A stretch of 64,000 bases of DNA from an uncultured Acetatifactor sp. (GTDB lineage: Bacteria; Bacillota; Clostridia; Lachnospirales; Lachnospiraceae), in assembly GCA_947627535.1 (NCBI GenBank), contig CANQWM010000003.1, positions 1 through 64,000 on the forward strand. The letters are read 5' to 3'. Under the pieces are notes generated by a model, which was not told the DNA's origin, searched no databases, and was given only the letters and a program-made list of their open reading frames with translations. Of this stretch, positions 36,055 through 44,332 are shown piece after piece. The stretch's first letter is position 1; each line of letters opens with the position of its first letter. The position numbers and the translations under genes are program-made.

Positions 36055-36978
36055 TCACAATCCCTCATAATCGAAAGGGGGAATGAAACTTTCCCCCACA
36101 GTTTCACCCTCCTGATAAAAACCACATTCGATGCCGATCTTTTCTGCAAAGGATAAGATTTTTTCATATTCCTCAGGCGTTACCCGGCGGTTTAACCACG
36201 GCGGAAGGCAGGCGTTTGGCATGGGAGTATATTGGTTCATAATACTGACATATATGTCATTTCCATATGTGGTGTGAAGATATCGAAGGATCCGCTTGGT
36301 GTCTTTCGCCTGTCCGGGAAGGACCAGATGCCGAACGATTACGCCCCGTTTCATCAGTCCCGTATCCGGATCGAAGACCGGAGTTTTTGTCTGGCGGTGC
36401 ATTTCTTCGATGGCTGCAGTGGCTTTTTCAAAGTAATCCGGCGCGTTGGAGCAGGCTGTGGACAGTTCGGAAGAGCGGTATTTCAGATCCGGCAGATAAA
36501 TGTCCACCAGCCCTTCCAGCAGTTTCAGGGAAGAGACTTCTTCATAGCTTCCGGTGTTGTATACAACAGGCAGGGTAAGTCCCTGCCGTTTTGCCAGTAT
36601 AAGGCTGTAGGCAGTCTGTGGCAGAAAGTGGCCTGCGGTCACAAGATTGATATTGGCTGCACCCTTTTTTTGAAGCTCCAGAAAAATTTCTGCCAGTCGT
36701 TCCGGGGAAAGAGGACGGCCTGTGTGTCCCAAAGCAATCTGCCGGTTCTGGCAGTAGATGCACTGCAGGCTGCAGCCGGAGAAAAATACGGTGCCGGAGC
36801 CGCAGCTGCCGGAAATGCAGGGCTCTTCCCAGAAGTGAAGCGCGGCTCTTGCGCCCATGATCCGGGAGTCCTGGCCGCAGAAGCCGGAGCCGCCCCGGGT
36901 GCGGTCTGCGTGACAGCGCCTGGGACAGAGCGTACAGTCGCGCATCAGTGTATCAATGATTTCAAGTGTTATTTCCAT
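36055..36978 (-). CDS. Radical SAM protein of the PflA-like/AmmeMemoRadiSam type
   Basis: 307 residues from the ATG at 36978 (GAGGAGGC upstream). An N-terminal Cys motif (CTLCPRRCHADRTRG) precedes the SAM-cluster motif CSLQCIYC. SAM-binding residues follow in AANINLVTAGHFLPQ. Homologues act as activases or as uncharacterised radical-SAM enzymes with this extra N-terminal Cys cluster. No glycyl-radical enzyme gene is adjacent. The SRP RNA lies directly upstream on the same strand. Confidence 0.85.
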   Translation of the reverse strand: MEITLEIIDTLMRDCTLCPRRCHADRTRGGSGFCGQDSRIMGARAALHFWEEPCISGSCGSGTVFFSGCSLQCIYCQNRQIALGHTGRPLSPERLAEIFLELQKKGAANINLVTAGHFLPQTAYSLILAKRQGLTLPVVYNTGSYEEVSSLKLLEGLVDIYLPDLKYRSSELSTACSNAPDYFEKATAAIEEMHRQTKTPVFDPDTGLMKRGVIVRHLVLPGQAKDTKRILRYLHTTYGNDIYVSIMNQYTPMPNACLPPWLNRRVTPEEYEKILSFAEKIGIECGFYQEGETVGESFIPPFDYEGL

Positions 36979-36999
36979 GGACGCCTCCTCAATAAAATA

Positions 37000-37153
37000 C
37001 CGCACACTCCTGGGCGGCGCGATTCCATCCGGCTGGCTCACGGCACATGGAAGGTTCTGCTTAGTGCTGCTTTGTTCCCAACCTGACACGGTTCGCAGAT
37101 ATCCATTGCGTGAGACCGAATTTCATCATCACACTGCCACAGGAATGTACGGC
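37000..37153 (-). ncRNA. ffs: Signal recognition particle RNA
   Basis: On the minus strand the sequence contains GTGTCAGGTTGGGAACAAAG followed by CAGCACTAAGCAG, the helix-8 core with a GGAA tetraloop that binds Ffh. Flanking helices are visible: CTCACG/CGTGAG, ATGGA/TCCAT and TCTGC/GCAGA. The 5' CCGTACATTCCTG (37140-37152) closes onto 3' CAGGAGTGTGCGG (37000-37012) as a 13-bp helix with G-U pairs, followed by TATTTTATT, which probably terminates transcription. The length, about 153, is between the E. coli and Bacillus types. Confidence 0.9.
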
Positions 37154-37159
37154 TTTATT

Positions 37160-37188
37160 AGTGTAGCGGTTTCAGGCGGTTTTGTCAA
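37160..37188 (-). promoter_or_regulatory. Strong promoter of the SRP RNA
   Basis: On the minus strand TTGACA (37183-37188) and TACACT (37160-37165), spacing 17. The predicted start, about 37153, matches the first base of the closing helix. Confidence 0.85.
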
Positions 37189-37298
37189 GAATTATTGTGG
37201 CGGAAACACAAGAATTATGGTATACTATTTATCGGCCTACAGATGGCTGCAAACAGGAATGTCCGGAAACAGAGCCGGATCGGAAAGGAGCAGACAAT

Positions 37299-37799
37299 AT
37301 GAATAAGAATGCGTTTCGCCAGTTGTCTTACGGAGTTTATGTGGTGAGTACCTGGGACAAGGGAAGAGCGACGGGCTGTACCGCAAACAGCGTCATGCAG
37401 ATTACATCGGAGCCTGCTACCATTGCGGTAAGCATCAATCATGACAATTATACCAATCAATGCATTCAGGATACGGGGAAATTTGCGATCTCCGTTCTGG
37501 GTGAAAATTCCAGCCCCGGGATAATTGGAACCTTCGGTTTTAAAAGCGGCCGGGACAATGATAAATTTGAGGAAGTGGGGCAGACGGTAAAAGGGTTTTT
37601 ACCTGTAGTGGCGGATGCGTGCGCCTATATCGTGTGTGAGGTCATTGACAGGATGGAGACTTCCACCCACACTGTATTTCTGGGGAAGGTGTTGGATGCG
37701 GATATGCTGAAAGACGATACGCCTATGACCTACGCTTACTACCACAATGTGATCAAGGGGAAAAGCCCTAAAAATGCACCCACCTATATTGCGGAATGA
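37299..37799 (+). CDS. Flavin reductase-like FMN-binding protein
   Basis: 166 residues from the ATG at 37299 (AAAGGAGC upstream). Split-barrel flavin reductase pattern: LSYGVYVVSTWDKGRATGCT, ANSVMQITSEPATIAVSIN, ISVLGENSSPGIIGTFG. Family members bind FMN and reduce flavin or act as flavoredoxin. Some homologues carry a rubredoxin extension; this one does not. TGGTATACT upstream (near 37217) may be an extended -10. Its end overlaps the convergent tadA gene by 16 bases. Confidence 0.88.
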   Translation: MNKNAFRQLSYGVYVVSTWDKGRATGCTANSVMQITSEPATIAVSINHDNYTNQCIQDTGKFAISVLGENSSPGIIGTFGFKSGRDNDKFEEVGQTVKGFLPVVADACAYIVCEVIDRMETSTHTVFLGKVLDADMLKDDTPMTYAYYHNVIKGKSPKNAPTYIAE

Positions 37800-38284
37800 G
37801 AGTTCTTTTCCGCCTTGTTCCGCCTGCGCAGTTCCGTAAAGAACAGTTTCAGGAGACTGCTGCATTCTTCTTCCAGAACGCCCCGGGTGACACAGACCTG
37901 GTGGTTGAACTGCGGCATTTCCAGAATGTTCAGGATGGAACCCGCGCAGCCGGCCTTCGGATTCATGCAGCCGATGACCGCTTCGGGGATCCTGGCCTGA
38001 ACAATGGCGCCTGCGCACATCTGGCAGGGCTCCAGCGTAACATACAGGGTACATTCCTCCAGCCGCCAGTCCCCGATGCGCCTGCTGGCCTTGTTGATGG
38101 CCGTGATCTCCGCGTGGGCCAGGGTGTTTTTATCCGTGTTTCTCCGATTGTAGCCGCGTCCGATAATCCTGCCCTCATGGACGATAACGCAGCCGATGGG
38201 AACCTCGCCGAGAGCGTAGGCTTTTTTTGCCTGCTTTAAAGCTTCTTTCATGTATTTTTCCTGTACGCTTCTGACAACTGCCAT
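37784..38284 (-). CDS. tadA: tRNA-specific adenosine deaminase
   Basis: 166 residues. Zinc deaminase motifs HAEITAINKASRR and EPCQMCAGAIVQARI give His/Glu and the two Cys ligands; GEVPIGCVIVHEG is the N-terminal landmark. TadA converts A34 of tRNA-Arg(ACG) to inosine. AGGAG precedes the start. It is convergent with the flavin reductase gene and divergent from glgP. Confidence 0.95.
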   Translation of the reverse strand: MAVVRSVQEKYMKEALKQAKKAYALGEVPIGCVIVHEGRIIGRGYNRRNTDKNTLAHAEITAINKASRRIGDWRLEECTLYVTLEPCQMCAGAIVQARIPEAVIGCMNPKAGCAGSILNILEMPQFNHQVCVTRGVLEEECSSLLKLFFTELRRRNKAEKNSHSAI

Positions 38285-38427
38285 GATCCGGTCTCCTGTC
38301 CTGTTTCTGAATTGATTTTATCACACACTTTTCTCCCGCACAACCGATACGGGCAGCAATAGACCTTCTTTGTATCCGGCCCGGCAGAAACAATGTCTCA
38401 GGACAGGCGTTCGGGAGAAATTTTGCA

Positions 38428-38456
38428 TTGCAGAAATGCTTTGGCTGTGGTATTCT
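38428..38456 (+). promoter_or_regulatory. Promoter of glgP
   Basis: TTGCAG (38428-38433) and TATTCT (38451-38456), spacing 17. The start codon of glgP lies 62 bases further. Confidence 0.55.
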
Positions 38457-38517
38457 ATCGTAGAGAAAGACTATTTTTTGTAAAAATAAAAAAGGTTTGT
38501 AAGGTGGAGGGTTCAGA

Positions 38518-40788
38518 ATGAGTTTGGAGAAACAGCTGCAGGAGCTGACTGAAGGGAAATATAAGAAAAGCATTAAGGACTGTACAGACGCACAGCTGTA
38601 TGACTGTGTGCTTCAGCTGACAAAGGAAAGGATTTCGGACAGAGCCGAGATTTCCGGGAAAAAGAAGGTATACTATATATCCATGGAGTTTCTGATCGGG
38701 AAGCTGTTGTCCAACAACCTGATCAATCTTGGGATTTATGAGGAACTGTCACAGATACTGAAAAAGAATGGCCGGGATCTGGCGGCGATCGAGGAGGCGG
38801 AGCCGGAACCATCTCTGGGAAACGGCGGGCTTGGCCGTCTTGCCGCCTGCTTTTTGGATTCCATTGCAACACTGGGACTGCCCGGCGACGGAATCGGGCT
38901 GAATTATCATTTCGGCCTGTTCAGGCAGGTATTTCAGGATAAGCTGCAAAAGGCGGAAAAAAATGAATGGATTGAGGAAAATTCCTGGCTGAAAAAGACA
39001 GACACAAAATTTGAAGTATGCTTTGGAAACAGGAAGGTAACCTCCGTACTTTATGACATGGATGTCATAGGTTATGAAAACGGCCGCAATACGCTGCATC
39101 TTTTTGATCTGGAGTCCGTGGATGAAAGCCTTGTGAAAAAGGGAATCGATTTTGACAAGAAGAGGATAGATAAAAACCTGACACTGTTTCTGTATCCAGA
39201 CGACTCGGATGAGGCAGGCAATCTGCTTCGCATCTATCAGGAGTATTTTATGGTCAGCAACGGCGCCCAGTATATTGTCAGGGAACTGAAGAAAAAGGGA
39301 CGCAATCTGCACCACATGGATCAGTATGTGGCAATTCAGATCAACGATACCCATCCAACCCTTGTGATTCCGGAGCTGATCCGGATTCTGACATGGGAAG
39401 AAGGCTTTACGATAGAGGATGCCGTCAGGGTGGTGAGCAGGACCTGTGCTTATACGAACCACACGATTCTGGCGGAGGCGCTGGAGACCTGGCCGTTGGC
39501 TTATATCGAACAGGTGGTGCCCCAGCTTGTCCCTATTATAAAGGAGCTGAGCGCCCGGGTGGCAAAAAAGTACAGGGATCCCAGAGTTCAGATCATCGAC
39601 GCGGACAAAAGGGTACACATGGCGCATATCGACATTCATTATGGCTACAGTGTAAACGGTGTGGCAGCCATTCATACCGATATTTTGAAGGAAACGGAAC
39701 TGCACCATTTTTATGAGATATACCCTGAAAAATTCAACAATAAGACAAACGGGATCACCTTCCGCAGATGGCTGCTTTCCTGTAACCGGGAATTGTCCGC
39801 GCTATTGACGGAAACGATCGGAGAAGGTTATAAGAAAGATGCCAAAGAGCTGGAAAAACTCCTGGAATGGGCGGATGACCCGAAGGTGCTCGACGCCATC
39901 GAGGGCATTAAAATGCAGAAGAAAAAGGCGCTGGCCGCTTACATCAGGGAGAAGGAAGGCATCGAGCTGGATCCGGATTCCATCTTTGACATTCAGGTGA
40001 AACGGCTGCATGAGTATAAGCGCCAGCAGATGAACGCTCTGTATATCATCCACAAATATCTTGAGATTAAGGGCGGGAAAAAACCGGTGCGTCCCATTAC
40101 TTTTCTTTTCGGAGCCAAGGCGGCGCCTGCCTATGTGATTGCCAGGGACATCATCCATCTGCTGCTGGTTTTGTCTGACATTGTAAATCATGACCCTGAC
40201 GTGAGCCCTTATATGAAGGTTGTCATGGTGGAAAACTATAATGTGAGCTATGCGGAGAAGCTGATACCCGCCTGCGATATTTCAGAGCAGATCTCGCTGG
40301 CGTCAAAGGAAGCATCCGGCACCGGCAACATGAAGTTCATGCTCAACGGCGCCGTGACGCTGGGAACCAGCGACGGTGCCAACGTTGAGATCCATCAGCT
40401 TGTGGGTGACGACAATATCTATATTTTCGGCAAAAAAAGCGATGTGGTCATCGAACACTATGCAAAAGCCGACTATGTATCTAAAAATTATTATAAAAAG
40501 AGCCCTGTCATCAGACAGGCGGTGGACTTCATCGTGGGAAAACAGGCGTTAAAGGCAGGACACAAGGAAAATCTGGAGCGCCTGTATAAGGAACTGCTGA
40601 ATAAGGACTGGTTCATGACGCTTCTGGATCTGGAAGATTACATCAAAGTCAAGGACAGGATGCTCGCGGATTACGAAGACAGGGAAAAATGGAAGCGGAT
40701 GATGCTGGTGAACATTGCAAAAGCCGGCTTCTTCTCCTCCGACAGAACCATTGAAGAGTACAACAGGGATATCTGGAAATTGAAGTAA
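38518..40788 (+). CDS. glgP: Glycogen/maltodextrin phosphorylase
   Basis: 756 residues; AAGGTGGAGG precedes the ATG. Family signatures: [38 protein letters not shown], and the pyridoxal-phosphate lysine in [20 protein letters not shown]. It releases glucose 1-phosphate from alpha-1,4-glucans. malQ follows 37 bases downstream, forming a glucan-breakdown operon. It is slightly shorter than the E. coli enzymes, as usual for clostridia. Confidence 0.96.
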   Translation: MSLEKQLQELTEGKYKKSIKDCTDAQLYDCVLQLTKERISDRAEISGKKKVYYISMEFLIGKLLSNNLINLGIYEELSQILKKNGRDLAAIEEAEPEPSLGNGGLGRLAACFLDSIATLGLPGDGIGLNYHFGLFRQVFQDKLQKAEKNEWIEENSWLKKTDTKFEVCFGNRKVTSVLYDMDVIGYENGRNTLHLFDLESVDESLVKKGIDFDKKRIDKNLTLFLYPDDSDEAGNLLRIYQEYFMVSNGAQYIVRELKKKGRNLHHMDQYVAIQINDTHPTLVIPELIRILTWEEGFTIEDAVRVVSRTCAYTNHTILAEALETWPLAYIEQVVPQLVPIIKELSARVAKKYRDPRVQIIDADKRVHMAHIDIHYGYSVNGVAAIHTDILKETELHHFYEIYPEKFNNKTNGITFRRWLLSCNRELSALLTETIGEGYKKDAKELEKLLEWADDPKVLDAIEGIKMQKKKALAAYIREKEGIELDPDSIFDIQVKRLHEYKRQQMNALYIIHKYLEIKGGKKPVRPITFLFGAKAAPAYVIARDIIHLLLVLSDIVNHDPDVSPYMKVVMVENYNVSYAEKLIPACDISEQISLASKEASGTGNMKFMLNGAVTLGTSDGANVEIHQLVGDDNIYIFGKKSDVVIEHYAKADYVSKNYYKKSPVIRQAVDFIVGKQALKAGHKENLERLYKELLNKDWFMTLLDLEDYIKVKDRMLADYEDREKWKRMMLVNIAKAGFFSSDRTIEEYNRDIWKLK

Positions 40789-40825
40789 CGGCTGTTTTCT
40801 GCTCAGAATCAGGAGAGAATGGGAT

Positions 40826-42319
40826 ATGAGGAAATGCGGTGTGCTGCTGCCGGTGTCCAGTCTGCCGTCGGCGTACGGGATCGGTTGTTTTTCCAAAGAG
40901 GCATATGAGTTTGTGGACCATTTAGAGGAGGCGGGACAGTCCTGCTGGCAGATCCTGCCCATGGGACCGACCGGTTACGGCGATTCTCCCTACCAGTCCT
41001 TTTCCACCTTTGCGGGAAATCCCTATTTTATCGACCCGGAAGATCTGGTGGAGCGCGGATGGCTCACAAAACGGCAGTGCGCGGAATATGATTTCGGAGA
41101 AACCCCGGAATGCGTCGACTATGAAAAGCTTTACGAAAACCGATTCCGGCTCCTGCGGACAGCCTGGCAGAACAGCGGCATTTCCAGGGATCCGGAGTTT
41201 CAAGAATTTGTGGAGGAGAACCGTTACTGGCTGGACGATTATGCCCTTTATATGGCGATAAAGTCTTCTTTGGGCAATGGGCGCTGGATAGACTGGGAGG
41301 AGAAGATCAGGATCCGCAGGCCGGAAGCGCTTAAAGCATACCGGAAAAAGTATGCACGGGAAGTGGAGTTTTATCAATTTCAGCAGTATCTGTTTCGGAT
41401 ACAGTGGCTGAAGCTGAAAGCATACGCGAATACAAAGGGAATCCGTATCATCGGGGATATTCCCATCTATGTAGCGTTCGACAGCTCCGATGCGTGGGCG
41501 AACCCGGAGTTGTTCCAATTTGACAAAGACCGTCGGCCTGTGGCAGTGGCAGGGTGCCCGCCCGACGCTTTTTCCGCCACGGGTCAGCTTTGGGGGAATC
41601 CGCTTTATGACTGGGAATACCACAGAAAAACCGGCTATAAATGGTGGATAAAGCGCCTGGAAGCCTGCTATCAGCTGTACGATATTGTGAGAATCGATCA
41701 TTTTCGGGCCTTTGATGCCTATTATTCCATCCCTGCCGGGGCGAAGACGGCCGAGACCGGAGAATGGATGCCGGGGCCGGGGTACGAGCTGTTTGCCGTC
41801 CTGAAGGAAAAACTGGGAAAGCGTGAAGTGATTGCGGAGGATCTGGGCTTTCTGACGCCTTCCGTATTAAGACTTGTAAAGCGGACGGGATACCCGGGGA
41901 TGAAGGTGCTGCAGTTTGCTTTTGATTCCCGGGAGGAAAGCGATTACCTGCCGCACAATTATTCCAAAAACTGCGTGGTATACACTGGCACACACGACAA
42001 TGACACCACCCTGGGCTGGTACAGAACATTAAACAGACAGGACAGAAAATTCTGTGACGCCTATCTGAATCTGTCCCCCAGGCGGAAAAAAGAGATCCAC
42101 TGGGAATTGGTGCGGGCGGCATACGCCAGCGTCGCCGATCTTGCGGTGATTCCCATGCAGGATTTTCTGGGACTTGGCAGCGAGGCCAGGATCAACACGC
42201 CTTCCACTCTGGGCGGCAACTGGAGCTGGCGGATGAAGGCGGGAGCGTTTACGGCGGAGCTGGCCGAAAGAATGAAGGAGCTGGCAAAGCTGTACGGAAG
42301 GCTGGCAAAAGAAATATAG
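40826..42319 (+). CDS. malQ: 4-alpha-glucanotransferase
   Basis: 497 residues. GH77 motifs: LPSAYGIGCFSKEAYEFVD, GDIPIYVAFDSSDAWANPEL, the nucleophile Asp in DIVRIDHFRAFDAYY, EDLGFLTPSVLRLV, and YTGTHDNDTTLGWY. It transfers glucan chains so that GlgP can finish short dextrins. It is in operon with glgP (37-base gap). AGGAGAG lies upstream. Confidence 0.95.
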   Translation: MRKCGVLLPVSSLPSAYGIGCFSKEAYEFVDHLEEAGQSCWQILPMGPTGYGDSPYQSFSTFAGNPYFIDPEDLVERGWLTKRQCAEYDFGETPECVDYEKLYENRFRLLRTAWQNSGISRDPEFQEFVEENRYWLDDYALYMAIKSSLGNGRWIDWEEKIRIRRPEALKAYRKKYAREVEFYQFQQYLFRIQWLKLKAYANTKGIRIIGDIPIYVAFDSSDAWANPELFQFDKDRRPVAVAGCPPDAFSATGQLWGNPLYDWEYHRKTGYKWWIKRLEACYQLYDIVRIDHFRAFDAYYSIPAGAKTAETGEWMPGPGYELFAVLKEKLGKREVIAEDLGFLTPSVLRLVKRTGYPGMKVLQFAFDSREESDYLPHNYSKNCVVYTGTHDNDTTLGWYRTLNRQDRKFCDAYLNLSPRRKKEIHWELVRAAYASVADLAVIPMQDFLGLGSEARINTPSTLGGNWSWRMKAGAFTAELAERMKELAKLYGRLAKEI

Positions 42320-42359
42320 TCCGGACGGATCTTTTTGCGTTCATGAGCGGGAGGGCAAG

Positions 42360-43055
42360 ATGAAACTATACGGATTTCAGAAGACCACGCTGTTAGACTA
42401 TCCGGAGCACGTTGCGGCGACCCTGTTTACGGGCGGCTGCAATTTTTGTTGCCCCTTCTGTCAGAACGGCCTGCTGGTGCTGGATCCGGCGTCTCAGCCC
42501 GAGATACCGGAGGAAGAGATATTTGCTTTCCTGAAAAAGAGAAAAGGGATTCTGGAGGGCGTCTGCGTTACGGGGGGCGAGCCGACTCTGCAGCCGGATC
42601 TGGCGGATTTTCTCCGCAGGCTGAAAGCGCTGGGATATTCCGTGAAGCTGGACACCAACGGCTATCGCCCGGATGTGCTGAGGAAACTGCTGGAGGAAGG
42701 GCTTTTGGATTATGTGGCTATGGATATCAAGGCTTCCTGGCAGAATTACTCCGCCGCATGCGGGATCAAGGAAATCGACACGGATCGGCTCCGGGAGAGC
42801 ATCACGCTTTTAAAGGAGAGCGGGATCCCTTATGAATTTCGCACTACGGTGGTAAAGGGGATCCACAGCATAGCAGAGTTTGAAGAGATCGGAAAAATGC
42901 TGCGGGGCTGCCGCGCCTATTATCTTCAGGGATTTCGGGAGAGCGGGGACATGATCGGGGAGGGACTGGAAGCGTTTTCCCGAAAGGAGATGGAGGAAAT
43001 GGCGGCCCTGGCGGGAAACTATATTGACAATGTGAGGATCCGGGGGGTGGACTAA
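42360..43055 (+). CDS. Anaerobic ribonucleotide reductase activating protein (NrdG-like radical SAM)
   Basis: 231 residues. MKLYGFQKTTLLDYPEHVA leads into the radical-SAM cluster motif CNFCCPFC, then GGEPTLQPDLADFLRRLKA and KLDTNGYRPDVL. This is the class of activases annotated as anaerobic ribonucleoside-triphosphate reductase activating protein, longer than E. coli NrdG. No nrdD gene is in the window, so its true partner is uncertain; pyruvate formate-lyase type activation is an alternative. Confidence 0.85.
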   Translation: MKLYGFQKTTLLDYPEHVAATLFTGGCNFCCPFCQNGLLVLDPASQPEIPEEEIFAFLKKRKGILEGVCVTGGEPTLQPDLADFLRRLKALGYSVKLDTNGYRPDVLRKLLEEGLLDYVAMDIKASWQNYSAACGIKEIDTDRLRESITLLKESGIPYEFRTTVVKGIHSIAEFEEIGKMLRGCRAYYLQGFRESGDMIGEGLEAFSRKEMEEMAALAGNYIDNVRIRGVD

Positions 43056-43102
43056 AAATGGCGCACAGATCCTGTCTGCCTGGCCTGTGCGCGCGTTGTT
43101 TC

Positions 43103-43131
43103 GGAATGCCGGAAGGCGGATCCGGCATTCC
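43103..43131. terminator. Hairpin between convergent genes
   Basis: GGAATGCCGGA (43103-43113) pairs with TCCGGCATTCC (43121-43131). No T-run follows on either strand, so it may be a weak two-way terminator or transcript-stabilising stem. Confidence 0.5.
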
Positions 43132-43135
43132 GGCA

Positions 43136-44125
43136 TTATCTGACCCTGTTTTCGGAATCCGTCCCACGGAAAAAATCTGACGCGTTCTGCAGCGTTGTGG
43201 CCGCGATGGCCGCCAGCGCTTCCCGGGTAAAGAATCCCTGATGGGATGTGATCATTACATTCGGAAACGAGAGCAGCCGGGCTGTGGTGGAATGCTCCAG
43301 AATTTCGTCGGAGCGGTCCTCAAACACATTGTCCGCCTCTTCCTCATAAACATCCAGGCCCACGCCCGCAAACTTCAGCATACGGATTCCTTCCACAAGG
43401 TCATCGGTCCTGACCAGACCGCCTCTGGAGGTGTTCACCAAAATCACGCCGTCTTTCATCTGACGGATGGTGTCAATATTAATCATATGCCGGGTGTCGT
43501 CTGTCAGAGGACAATGCAGAGAAATGACATCGCTGTCGGAAAGCACTTTTTCAAGAGAGACATATTCCACAAAGTCCTTCAGGCTTTCATTCGGATACAC
43601 ATCATAGGCCAGGATCTTCATGCCGAAGCCCCGGCAGATCCTGCACATGGCGGCGCCGATTTTCCCCGTGCCGATGATCCCTGCCGTTTTCCCGTAAAAG
43701 GTAAATCCCATAAGGCCGTTCAGGCTGAAATCGTTTTCCCGTACCTTATTATAAGCCTTGTAAAGGCGCCGGTTACAGGCCAGCGCCAGCGCCATGGCAT
43801 GCTCTGCCACAGCCTCGGGGGAATAGCCGGGAACACGCATGACACAAATGTCGTATTTATTGGCGGCTTCCAAATCTACATTGTTGTATCCGGCGCAGCG
43901 CATTAAAATCAGACGGATGCCTTTACTGTGCAGGATTTCAAGAGTGCGGGGTCCGATGTCGGAGCTGACAAAGGCGCAGACCGCGTCGAACCCGTCCGCC
44001 AGAAAAGCGGTTCTGGGATCCAGATCGGATTTTGTATATTCGATCTCCATATCGGGAAAATTTTTTAAGGCTTCTGTGAAGGAGCTTTGGTCGTAGCTTT
44101 TCGCGTCATAAAACAGGAGTTTCAT
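43136..44125 (-). CDS. D-2-hydroxyacid dehydrogenase (D-lactate dehydrogenase type)
   Basis: 329 residues from the ATG at 44125 (AGAAAGGA upstream). NAD-binding GTGKIGAAMCRICRGFGMK, catalytic Arg in VNTSRGGLVRTDDL, Glu in VGLDVYEEEAD and His in MITSHQGFFTREAL. The size and the VMRVPGYSPEAVAEHAMAL stretch fit fermentative D-lactate dehydrogenases. It reduces pyruvate to D-lactate or a related 2-oxoacid. Genes on both sides point away or towards it, so it is probably a single-gene unit. Confidence 0.9.
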   Translation of the reverse strand: MKLLFYDAKSYDQSSFTEALKNFPDMEIEYTKSDLDPRTAFLADGFDAVCAFVSSDIGPRTLEILHSKGIRLILMRCAGYNNVDLEAANKYDICVMRVPGYSPEAVAEHAMALALACNRRLYKAYNKVRENDFSLNGLMGFTFYGKTAGIIGTGKIGAAMCRICRGFGMKILAYDVYPNESLKDFVEYVSLEKVLSDSDVISLHCPLTDDTRHMINIDTIRQMKDGVILVNTSRGGLVRTDDLVEGIRMLKFAGVGLDVYEEEADNVFEDRSDEILEHSTTARLLSFPNVMITSHQGFFTREALAAIAATTLQNASDFFRGTDSENRVR

Positions 44126-44261
44126 AAGCGGTATTCCTTTCTGAATCGGCATTGGATTTTAAAAATCAGTATGTCTTATGTTGACAAGTATCCCAAAAAA
44201 TTCGGAAAATATGCGGACAGTCCCGGGAGGGTTCCGGGCCGGGGGATCTTCGGCGTCCGGC

Positions 44262-44306
44262 AAAAAAGAAGATGCGTCCGCGCGCGGCGGAGCATCTTTC
44301 TTTTTT
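44262..44306. terminator. Bidirectional terminator
   Basis: AAAAAAGAAGATGC (44262-44275) pairs with GCATCTTTCTTTTTT (44292-44306), one mismatch, with a GC-rich loop. On the minus strand it ends cellobiose phosphorylase transcription (stop at 44333). Confidence 0.85.
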
Positions 44307-44332
44307 GCAGATTTTCAGTCAGGACCGCAGGC

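Noticed and set aside
36232..37086. 284-residue plus-strand frame over the radical-SAM gene
   Set aside because: It is opposite a gene with intact cluster motifs and runs into the SRP RNA.
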